Shown: one piece after another, positions 1 to 8,730 of the stretch | Layout: each line of letters starts with the position of its first letter | How positions within the stretch are numbered: the first letter of the stretch is position 1 | Assembly: GCA_004794655.1 (NCBI GenBank) | Contig: SMMW01000522.1 | Coordinates: forward strand, 3,906,001 to 3,970,000 | Direction: 5' to 3' | Source: Marisa cornuarietis | Lineage: Eukaryota; Mollusca; Gastropoda; Architaenioglossa; Ampullariidae | DNA: 64,000 bases | Notes under the pieces: generated by a model | Told to the model about the DNA's origin: nothing | The model's input: the letters and a program-made list of their open reading frames with translations, nothing else | Database searches by the model: none | Made by a program: the position numbers and the translations under genes

Positions 1-1065
1 AAAATGCATTTCAGCCAACAGCTTCTGCTTATTGTATTACTAGTGTTATATCAATTGGCTCCCATACACATATTGATAGCAAGAGATCATTTTAAAAATT
101 AAAGGCAAATGTTGGATAGTTACTGTCATCAGAAATCATACGATTAACAAACGTTGGGTATATTCAACATTTCTCATCATAAAGGAATTAATAAGAAAAT
201 CACACAACAGAAATCCAAATCAAGTGAAGAAAATTTGCTAAGAGTGTCTGAAAATGTTTACTGACTTGGCACTTGGATTCTGAAAACTTTAAAATTTAGG
301 TTGAAGATCTCATCAGACATTTTGCTATTAACTAGATACAAGAAATCTGATCTTTCATTGTCACTTGTTATTAAACATCAGGAACACTTTTACATTCATA
401 AAAACAAGATACTAATAATTAAACCAGTTATTAACATCAGCGATCATGATCATGGAAATGTTAGCAGTCATACGTTGATCTCCCCCCCCCCCACTCACCT
501 AAGTCCCTAACAGTTTTGATTGGAGGTCTGAAAACTCTTTTACATTTTACAGATGAGGAAACACTGCAAACTGGTGCTACTATAAGATTAAGAAAAAAAA
601 AAGCTCCTAGTCATGCTGTAACTGGCTCAGACAGCATGTATTTTCTTTTGTGATTAGCACATTAGTGATTGTAACTACATATGCAGTTGAATAAAGGTAA
701 ATGTAAGAAAAACATTTATCACAGTATATTTTCCTCCTGTTTCAAAAGAATTTTATTTTTTAAATGCCATTATTTAAAAAGTGCCACTCAGTTGTGAATA
801 AATAAACCACTTCTTACACGATTTTTGACTGTCTAGTACTCTTGATTATTGTAGCTGTCCCCACTCCGCCACCTTAAAGAAAATATTATCAAGCTTAGCA
901 GTCCTCTGATATTTAACAGTTTTGATTTAACAATGTGACATAATTTATAAATAATATTTGTTATGCATTCATACATTTTCAGGCCTATGTCTTTAATGTA
1001 GGCCTAATACTGTTTAAAAAATAAGAATGTTAAGTAATGTTTTTCATTTCTAAATGGTATTAAAA
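1..1065. other. AT-rich sequence with no recognisable gene
   Basis: Both strands hold only short, compositionally random reading frames. There are A/T runs and a C homopolymer near 481-491. I see no domain, splice-bounded exon, RNA gene or transposon terminus here. Confidence 0.6.
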
Positions 1066-1330
1066 GTATTAATAATAATGGGAATTTATATTGCGCATTT
1101 CCCGACTTCGCAGAAGGCTCAATGCACTGTACATGAGAAAAGCTAATAAATGTACATAACACACATATGGACACAGTCCAAATTATGTCAGCAAACGGCG
1201 AAAAAACAAACAAACCCACAAACACAGACAAAAACTAAAAATTAACAATAAAGGAAATTTTTATAGTAGATTTCACTAATTAACAGAAGTCTCAATGTGT
1301 TTAACAGATGTGCTTAAAAGGAAGGTGAAA
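1066..1330 (-). mobile_element. Possible 5'-truncated LINE 3' ends (two diverged pieces)
   Basis: A short (AAT)n run near 1072 is followed by a motif resembling CR1/L2-type LINE 3' UTRs read on the minus strand, with words such as TATATTGCGCATTTC and GAAGGCTCAATGCAC. Around 1270-1305 a second, diverged version of the same words appears (TATAGTAGATTTCAC, GAAGTCTCAATGTG), so two related pieces may lie in tandem. The trinucleotide tail at the left end matches the arrangement of the minus-strand LINEs at 15.9 and 19.7 kb. There is no coding sequence. The assignment rests on resemblance only. Confidence 0.35.
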
Positions 1331-1920
1331 ACATATTAACACATACAAACACAACACAAAACCGGACACAGCAACAGCTAATTTCGTAACCTGTACGCAT
1401 AGCATGCCTAGACAGATCAGCATTAAAAAACAAAGTAATACAATAAAATAACAATTTTCCAAATGTTATATGAATTATGTATACCTGGAAGTCATTTTTC
1501 ACACGTCTAGGTTTCTTGACGCACAAACTAATGGAAAATTGGGACCGAATTTCTTAGGCGAATAAAAGGAGGATCGTAAGGTTTGACGTGAGCGAGAGTG
1601 ACTTGCCCTTACTTGGAGTAAACAGACAAACAGAACGTACATTTTCTTTTGTTCCTCTGTCTGAGGCGTTGATATGATTCTGGATTTGTCTTTTTTTCTT
1701 GTAACGTAAGTTGATAAATGGCTTCCAATCAGGATTTGTAAGATCATGGGAATTTGCTGGTTTTCCTGTAAGTGATAAAAAAGCACTTTATAAAGAAGTT
1801 TTCATTTCTAGCATGTACACACGCTATCGCGCACACTGTCAATGTTTCTCATTAGTAAATATTAACTTACCATTTATTTAACAATTTTGGGCCAAATGAA
1901 AAATTAAAAAAGCACATTCA
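1331..1920. other. Unassigned sequence, no gene seen
   Basis: No domain, tandem repeat or transposon end is recognisable. Open frames on the minus strand here are short and low in information. Confidence 0.5.
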
Positions 1921-2106
1921 CAACTACTGACCCAAGAGAAAGTGAATGGAGTGTAGCGGGAGCACCCCCTCAACCCCACGCTTGGTCGCGCGAGCGGAGC
2001 ATCGCGAGGCAGGCTGACCACACAACAGGTGACGTAGCACCCAGCTATTCCAGTATAAATACCAGAGAAAAGTCGGTATCAGGTCTCCTCACAATTTTAA
2101 ACGAAA

Positions 2107-3079
2107 ATGTCTAAACAAACAATAAGATTTATACAGTGGAACTGCAGGGCACTAAACTGTAATAAAAGTGAATTACTTAACTTTATAAAAAAAAATAATA
2201 TATGCCAGAAGTAATCGCCCTGCAGGAAATAAATTTCACCAAAGAACCAATCCAAATTATAAATATCCACCAATATTTAAAGAACCAATCCAAATTATAA
2301 ATATCCACCAATATTTAAATCAAGACCTAAACCACATAAAGGAGGGGGGGGGGTAGTAATCTATATTAAAAGCGAAATAACAGCTACAGAAATAGACCAT
2401 AACCTAAACCCTGAAATTGAGGCAGTAGGAGCAGAAATCACCCTCCCATCAGGCAAAAAGCTAAAAACAACAAATGTGTACATATCGCTCCGAACCAAAT
2501 ATAGTTCACTAGCAGTAGAAGACTTAACAAGATTACTTCAGTCAGGGAACCTTATCCAAAAACCCACTCTGGGATAGGGAAAAACCAAAAGCAGACAAAG
2601 GAGGAAAAATGGTAGAAGAAGCTATGGAGGATGCAAATGTGTGTTTGCTAAACAATGGTCAACCCACGCATGTGTTCTGCCAGGGTTCCATAGACTCAAC
2701 CTCGACCATAGATCTATCTTTCTGTACCCCAGAACTAGCAAATGTCTTAGAATGGGAAGTCTATGAAGAAGACACGTTAGGGAGTGACAACTTTCCAATT
2801 ATAATTTCCATGCCAGATACTAAAATAACCCAACAAAACCCCCAAATCTCTAGAATTATCACTAAAAGAACACACTGGAATCTATACCAGTCACTAACAG
2901 TGAGTGAGGTATGGCTCCCTGATGATGACATAGACACCAATACTGACAAACTGACAGCATCATCAAAACAATCACATCAGCAACACCAACAGGAAATGGT
3001 AAGGAGTACATGTATGCTGGGCAAGCCTGGTGGACCAAGGAATGCGAACAAGCAATTAGGAACAGGAAATACAAACTAA
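2107..3079 (+). pseudogene. LINE endonuclease domain, broken
   Basis: APE-like endonuclease, which nicks target DNA to prime reverse transcription. The ATG at 2107 opens with an IRFIQWNCRALN-type start carrying the first conserved Asn. A frameshift follows within about 35 codons, then an ALQEINF segment carries the catalytic Glu. A later frame (2609-3079) holds TIDLSFCTPEL and GSDNFPI, the equivalent of the family's SDH/GSDHYPI motif, here with Asn in place of His. Inactivating features are the early frameshift, the 38-bp duplication at 2243-2318, and a stop near 2576. The N-terminal Gag-like ORF1 that many such LINEs carry is not visible upstream. Confidence 0.75.
2243..2318 (+). repeat. Exact 38-bp tandem duplication inside the endonuclease
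   Basis: Positions 2243-2280 are repeated identically at 2281-2318. The unit is not a multiple of three, so it shifts the endonuclease frame. Identity of the copies suggests a recent slippage event, or an assembly or read artefact. Confidence 0.95.
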
Positions 3080-3271
3080 AGATATGGAAAAGCCGCAAAA
3101 CTATAGAAAACAGAATTAAATACAAAAAAGGCCAAAGCTGCAGCAAAGTGCACTATCCTCCAAGCCAAGAAAGAAGAATGGCATAGGTTCACCGAATCTC
3201 TGGACCTAAATGCTAACCTAAACGATAGCTGGAGAAAGATCAAAAGAATAAATCAAGGGCCAAGGTACACC

Positions 3272-4280
3272 ATGCCCACCTTGCTGAAGGAAGGTGCCAA
3301 ATATGAGACAAACCTAGAAAAAGCAAACCTGTTGGCTGAACCATTTCAAGAAATCAGCTCAGACTCTAACCTAGACCCAGACTTCAAGACATACAGAGAG
3401 CAGGCAGAAAGTAACTTTAGGAAGAAACGAAGCACTATGGACCACGTAACAGCACTACAACAGGAAATAATCAATGCCCACACAGAAAAAAGAGTGAATC
3501 TGTGTGGAATCTTTCTGGACATAGAAAAAGCTTACAATATGCTCTGGCATGAAGGCCTGGTCCAGAAACTCCTCCGCATAGGCACTCCAAGTAAAATAGT
3601 GAAACTAATTAAATCCTTTCTATCAAACAGAAAAATAGCTGTAAGAGTCGAGGACCAAGTTTCCAGCGAGGTAGCACTAGATAATGGAGTACCACAGGGA
3701 AGTGTCCTCAGTCCTTTGCTGTTTAACATAATGATTGCAGACCTCCCCCAAAAGTGTAAAACATGTTAAAATCAAACAATTTGCGGACGACACGTCCCTC
3801 CTAGGAAATGTGGAAATACGTCAAACAAAGAACCCTAACAGGCCCAAAATCATAGGAATAGATAAGATACAGGAGGATCTGCATGAAATAGCGAAATGGT
3901 TCAAATATAATGGTTTTAAACTTTCAGCCACCAAAACCCAAGCTATAATATTAAAGAAAACCAAACCAGAAGACAGAATACCCCAAATTAATACTAAACC
4001 AAACAACCCTTGACTACAGTTCACAGATACAATTTTTAGGTGTAATCTTCGCAGGAAAAACAAACTGGACCCCGTATGTAGACAAAATAATGAACTCTGC
4101 CAAAAAAGGAATAAACCTAATGAGAGTAGTTAGTGGAAATAACTGGGGAACAAATCCTAAATCTCTTCTAAACTTCTATCAGGCCCATGTTATGTCTTCA
4201 CTATTATATGCAGCTCCACTGCTAGTCCACCTTAAATCAAACCAAATAAACTTCAGTCAGTACAGGCTAGGGCACTAAAA
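3272..4280 (+). pseudogene. LINE reverse transcriptase, internally deleted
   Basis: RT palm motifs are visible in order: FLDIEKAYN (motif A, Asp present), GVPQGSVLSPLLF (motif B), and FADDTSLLG (motif C) in the next frame starting at 3735. Later pieces include the TQAII region and a final segment at 4090-4278. Directly before FRKKRSTMDHV, the 100 or more residues that normally hold the fingers blocks (the APGPDGI- and YRPISL-type motifs) are missing. The frame joins an upstream linker straight to the middle of the domain. Frameshifts near 3760, 4015 and 4280 break the rest. Confidence 0.85.
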
Positions 4281-4322
4281 GTAGTTCTGGTAGTACCTTC
4301 GCACACACCAAACCTAGCAGTA

Positions 4323-5330
4323 TTGGCAGAAACAAGTCAGAAACCTATAGAATTAATCATCCAGGAAAGGACAGCCAACTACTACTACAAGACGCAGTGT
4401 CTCCCACCTGACCATCCAGTCCGACAAATTCACGTACAACCCTACAGACACAGAACAGGCCGCCCCACATGCAAACCCCTACCCTGGACACTTCCACACC
4501 CACAGATAGACCTTGACCTCACCAAATACAACAAAGAACAACACCAAGTCCAAATCAGTGCAGAAACAAAGCTCAAGCTAAGCACCACATACAAAGACCA
4601 TGTGCAGATCTATACTGACAGATCTCATGACCCAGACACAAACACAACCAGATTAGGAGTATATCAACCCGGTAACATCACCATCTCCAGCAGACTCCCA
4701 AAGCACACATCAATTTTCACAGCTGAGCTGACCATCATACTGACAGCTCTTCAAACACTCCCTCCTAGAACGAAGGACACAACGCAAATAGAGTATTTAG
4801 TAATCTCTGATTCACTGTCAGCACTTCTGGCTTTAAAAAACCAATCCTCAAACAGACTAGACATAGTATACGAGACACTGTCCATCATAAATAAAATCAA
4901 CCAGGAACAGGGAGACATTAAGTTCCTTTGGGTTCCCTCCCATATAGGAATTAAAGGAAATGAAGAGGCAGATAAACTAGCTAAAATGGCAGTAAAACAA
5001 GAAGCAAACCCTAAAGTCACCACCCTAAAGATCTCTATCTCACCAGCAGAGAGAAAAATAGCTATAAAACCAGCAATTAAAAAATGGTGGCAAGAGAAAT
5101 ACAAAAATGAAGGTAAAGGTACCAGGAGGTTGATAGATGACCAGCCTAGCCACACCTTGATGTACCTGAAGTCAAATAGGGCTGAACAAACTAAAATAGC
5201 CAGAATGAGGCTTAATGGAGAATACCTATGAAGACACAAAGACCCCCCTTCATGTACCTGTGGGGATAGACTTAGCACTCTGCACGTACTGTTGGAATAT
5301 AGTGAAAGAACTAAAACACTTCCTAGATAA
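4323..5330 (+). pseudogene. LINE RNase H domain and C-terminal Cys/His knuckle
   Basis: A 302-codon open stretch holds a type-I RNase H, which removes RNA from the RNA:DNA hybrid. The expected acidic residues are visible: IYTDRS (Asp), FTAELTI (Glu), VISDSLSALL (Asp), and WVPSHIGIKGNEEADKLA with the His and final Asp. After the stop at about 5229 a shifted frame continues with PSCTCGDRLSTLHVL, which matches the C-terminal knuckle seen intact in the copy at 55.3 kb (PSCACGDRLSTPHVLLEC). The start is inherited from the preceding frame; the first Met is not meaningful. Confidence 0.88.
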
Positions 5331-5589
5331 ATAGAGACTGGGGATAAACCTTAGAAACTGCCTCAACCCACCTAAAGAAGTTTGGAATAGCATACTGTCA
5401 CTAGTAGCAATAATAGTAACAAACCACTCAAACTCTAGATTAATATAACCTAGGCATAGGGTATAACAGGATATAGCATAGCCAAATACATTGATAAAAC
5501 CCAAAGAAGATCCCCAAAAAAATTTAAGTAGAGCAACCCATGGAATCTAATAAACCAACACAATACACCACCACGGCAGGACCCCTAAA

Positions 5590-5905
5590 CATGGATAGCA
5601 AGCAGCAGCAGGAGGAAAAGAGGGCAGCAGCACTGTAGCCACCAATGCAAACTTGGCAGACCAACAACAGATAAAGAGGGCACAAAGACAGTACACCACA
5701 CATGGCAGCAGGAGGAAAAGAGGGCAGCAGAACTGAAACCACCTATGCAAACTTGGCGGACCAACAACAGATAAAGAGGGCACAAAGACAGTACACCACA
5801 CATGGCAGCAGGAGGAAAAGAGGGCAGCAGAACTGTAACCACCTATGCAAACTTGGCAGACCAACAACAGATAAAGAGGGCACAAAGACAGTACACCACA
5901 CATGC
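5590..5905 (+). repeat. 100-bp tandem repeat in the LINE 3' UTR
   Basis: The word CAAACTTGGC starts at 5648, 5748 and 5848, giving an exact 100-bp period and about three units. Units differ by a few substitutions. The copy of this LINE at 55.1-56.0 kb carries only about one unit (55685-55830), so unit number varies between copies of the family. Confidence 0.95.
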
Positions 5906-6139
5906 AGACTTGGAAAACCTAAACACCAACCAAAACAGAGGGCACATACAAAAGGTAAGTAACACATCTGGCACCACAAAAACAACAACCCTTCCCCTTC
6001 ACCCCCCAAATCCCCCATACCCTCACCCTCCTCCCCAACAACCACATCTCCCGAAGACTCCTTCCCCTATAGTGCGAAATCACCGAGAGGTGGAAGCACG
6101 TATTTCCCTTACAAACTCAACAACAACAAAATCTCTGGA

Positions 6140-6373
6140 CCTGTTTGTCGAGAGGCGACTGGTCCTGCTTGGACGAGCAGTAAACTGCATAGTGGTTCGA
6201 GGTGCGAGAGAAGTATCAAGCCTACCGCAAGGTAGCTTAATTGGTCCGCTGAACAGAGGCTCTCGTCACCTTAACTACCTCCCCAACCTTGCCCCCCCCC
6301 CCACCTGAGTGCGAGAAAAGTATGAAGCCTACCGCAAGGTAGCTTGGTCCGCTGAAAAGAGGTTCTCGTCACC
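6140..6373 (+). other. Duplicated RNA-like hairpin element (structured RNA candidate)
   Basis: Two related copies (6201-6270 and about 6309-6373) can fold the same way. The inner hairpin is AAG-C-CTACC / GGTAG-CTT with a GCAA (GNRA) loop, at 6218-6238 and 6325-6345. The outer stem is GGTG-CGAGAG (6201-6210) with CTCTCG-T-CACC (6260-6270). In copy 2 the outer stem becomes CGAGAA/TTCTCG (6312-6317, 6363-6368), a compensatory G-C to A-T change. Just upstream of copy 1 lie two small hairpins, GTCG-AGAGG-CGAC and CTGCT-TGGACG-AGCAG. I do not recognise the family, and no tRNA, 5S or U-snRNA match was convincing. It lies just downstream of the LINE (CAA)n end, so it is not part of that LINE. Confidence 0.45.
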
Positions 6374-6843
6374 CAGACCACCCCATCCTGCCTCGCAGAA
6401 CTCACACGAAGATCAACGAGCTGAGAGATACACCGCAGAGAACACACTTTTGGTTTAGAGTAAAGCAGGGTCTTTTGTGGACCCCAAGGTCGGCTGAGTG
6501 CGGGTGCCGTAGATGGAAAAAAAGAACACAACGCGAGGCAGTATATGAGATACGCACCCGACTAACGAGAGCTAGAACTTTAGAAAGAAAGTTCTTGATC
6601 CTTGGTAACTTCTGTCCTCTCCCCTGGGACTAGAAAGAGGAACGGACTGATTTATGGCGCTAGGGCAGTGTAAGTGTATAGCGACCGTCAGTCCGGTTAC
6701 AGGAGCAAACACGATGCCATGGTTTTGCAGTGCTTTCGCTAATCTCTTTCCTACGAATCTGACTCAGCCATTCTCGTCGCAGATTTGAAATAAAGTTGTT
6801 CTCTTCCTGGCTGGATTTTTTGGTACAACTGGAATTCGAAAAA

Positions 6844-6960
6844 AATCTTACATGTTTGTCTCGGTTGCTGCGGTGACAGTTTCCAACCTATAAAAATGGT
6901 GAATTTTTGCTGTGTCGTTGGCTGCAGTCATCGCAACAACCAAGACAAACATGTAAGATT
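6844..6960. repeat. Inverted repeat spanning the THAP start codon
   Basis: The arm at 6844-6878 (AATCTTACATGTTTGTCTCG onward) is nearly the reverse complement of 6924-6960, ending in AGACAAACATGTAAGATT, with about 45 bp between. The right arm overlaps the first codons of the THAP reading frame at 6896, so a transcript through here could form a long hairpin over the start region. Confidence 0.85.
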
Positions 6961-6970
6961 CTCCCCAAGA
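6896..6970 (+). pseudogene. THAP-domain N-terminal fragment
   Basis: The frame begins MVNFCCVVGCSHRNN, the typical start of a THAP zinc finger (Met, then the CxxxC of a C2CH finger). After about 25 residues the sequence turns into the ATTCGTCCCA repeat at 6971, and the frame no longer resembles a THAP domain (no HxF-type C-H pair, no AVPTIF end). Known THAP domains occur in DNA-binding host proteins and in P- and Kolobok-type transposases; which one this came from cannot be told. It could instead be exon 1 of a gene lying outside the recognisable region, since a GTAAG donor occurs within the arm at 6953. Confidence 0.6.
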
Positions 6971-7092
6971 TCAATTCGTCCCTACCAATTCGCCCCACAC
7001 CAAAAGTCAATTCGTCCCACAGGTCCAATTAATTCGTCCCACACATGGTCCTATTCGTCCCAAGACAGAAAAGTCAATTCGTCCCAAGCCCA
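6971..7092 (+). repeat. Short irregular ATTCGTCCCA repeat cluster
   Basis: About six copies of AATTCGTCCCA or close variants (for example AATTCGCCCCA, TATTCGTCCCA) lie 14-30 bp apart. They abut the THAP fragment exactly where its homology stops, suggesting a repeat insertion or expansion there. Confidence 0.85.
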
Positions 7093-8464
7093 AAACGGCG
7101 ATGAAACAAGTAGCTAAAACGTCAAATATTACCAAAAGAGTCATACGTCTTTCGAACAATAGAGTTATAATTAGATACGCAAACTCAGCGTAGCCATGCG
7201 AATAAGTTAAGCCACCAATTTACGAAACAAAAATGGCCGTTCGGCAACAAGCATTCAGCGAACGCATCTTACAGTGGCAAACAGACATGATTTTTCGGAA
7301 CAGCTTTCTTATAGGGGGTAACGCGACGCCATAACAAAAATGGCTTACCTGTAGGGGAGCAATGCAAATTAATGGCGTCACTATTACGTCACTCATCTTC
7401 TGCGCTCTCTCTCTGCTCGCTAAACTCCCCTGATATCGTCTGCTTCATCTTCTTCGAATCCTTCCTCCAATTATTCCGAGAAATAATATCCAGAAATGTA
7501 CAAAATTTTCACATAGTTTTTCCAGTCAGAAACAGTCCTACTTGAAAAACCGTACTCACGAGTAATCTCTCCAGAAGACGTCAAACTCAAAATTTCATAT
7601 ATAAGCACAAAAATGTCTTCCATTGACAAACGAGAACCTGTAAACCATGATCCGTCTCTAATAGACAGCTAAATAGACACTAAACTCAACACAAACAACC
7701 TCGTCATCACTATACTCGATCCATCCATTCTAAACTTCTTTCTGCTGTACTTTCCAGACTCTGCACCTCTCAACTTTTCCTTGAAATTCACAATTGCACC
7801 ACAAATTTTCCCCAAACTTCCATGCACACTCGCCATCTTCAATCCTCTCGACTTTCTATCGTCTGCTCACATCAAATTAAATCAACAAACTTCCCCCCCC
7901 CCCGCGTCAAATGTCACAGGATTAAAACCAGCCAATAATTTAACACAACTCCATGTCAATCACCATAACGTACTCGACTAGTCCTCAACATTTGTCCTCT
8001 ACAATATACCCTACCCCTACCCCACACCCACAACCCTAACCCTAACCCAAACCCTAACCCCACTTCATAAATCACACACAACACCAACCAATGCCCAAAC
8101 TCACACCCCTCTCAAATATCGATCCTACCCAGTCTCCCCTCCGACAAAATATGACAGCCCGCCGTGACCTAGTCAAACCCCCTATAATGGCCTATATGAA
8201 AGTTCTGCCGATTTGGATTCTAGATTTTGTCAGCATTTTGTTGCGAACTTGTGACTAAGAGCTATTGGAACTGTCGTCAGCTCGCGAGAACACTGGCTAA
8301 TAAGCGAGTACCGGGTTCTCACACTTCGAGAAAAGCAAGTCAAAGGGGTTTTCGAAGTAGACCCACTATTGGGAATGGTGTAGAATTAATTTTGTTAACA
8401 AAAACGGGGGGGGGGGAGGATTTTTCACAGATCTGAAAATATAGCAAGTCTTAAGAAGAAAACA
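7093..8464. other. Unassigned region with cytosine-rich tracts
   Basis: No protein domain is recognisable. C and G homopolymers occur near 7893-7904 and 8405-8416. The only distinct structure is the telomere-like tract at 8031-8061, annotated separately. Confidence 0.5.
8031..8061 (+). repeat. Interstitial telomere-like (CCCTAA)n tract
   Basis: Around four to five CCCTAA units, one degenerated to CCCAAA, are flanked on the left by related CCCTACCCCTACCCC sequence. This matches the TTAGGG telomere repeat of many animals read from the opposite strand. The tract is very short and internal. Confidence 0.75.
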
Positions 8465-8730
8465 GGGGCCAGTTGCACAACACATTTCTAATTTTAAACA
8501 CCTTTAGGCCTTAACTCTATTTAGATAATTAGTTTAAAGTGCACACCACAATTTTAGAATTTTTAAAACTAAACTGCTTTAAGTAAGATAAAGTTGTTTA
8601 AGTCTGTCTCTCCATCCTGTCAGTACAATTTTTTTGTATGTTTTTCTGCAATGCATCAAAATGGCGAAGAAGAGATTTTGCTTCTTTAGAACAGTTTTAA
8701 TGTTTAGAAACGTGTTGTGCAACTAGCCCC
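8465..8730. mobile_element. 266-bp MITE with about 28-bp terminal inverted repeats
   Basis: The left end GGGGCCAGTTGCACAACAC and the reverse complement of the right end, GGGGCTAGTTGCACAACAC, match over about 28 bp with two or three differences, extending to TTTCTAA. The interior is AT-rich without coding potential, as expected of a non-autonomous miniature DNA element moved by a transposase encoded elsewhere. A clear target-site duplication is not visible, so the superfamily is left open. Confidence 0.85.

Larger units (their letters stand above)
1925..6130 (+). mobile_element. Decayed RNase H-bearing LINE (I/Jockey group)
   Basis: This is a non-LTR retrotransposon, which would copy itself by target-primed reverse transcription. 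In order it shows a GC-rich 5' leader from about 1925, an APE-type endonuclease (from 2107), reverse transcriptase (3272-4280), type-I RNase H (4323-5231), a C-terminal Cys/His knuckle (about 5230-5330), a 3' UTR with a 100-bp tandem repeat, and a (CAA)n end near 6113-6130. The 3' limit is fixed by the second copy at 55061-55993, which ends in the same (CAA)n. Frameshifts, stops, a 38-bp duplication and an internal RT deletion make it inactive. The exact 5' end and target duplication were not resolved. RT followed by RNase H points to the I/R1/Nimb-type group; the precise clade is inference. Confidence 0.85.

Noticed and set aside
5524..6045. Minus-strand cysteine/leucine-rich frames over 5.5-6.0 kb
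   Set aside because: Antisense shadow of the 100-bp tandem repeat in the LINE 3' UTR; the peptide repeats with the DNA.
6150..6215. Possible tRNA or tRNA-derived SINE (B-box-like GGTTCGAGG)
   Set aside because: No cloverleaf with acceptor and anticodon stems could be drawn, and the second copy lacks this part.
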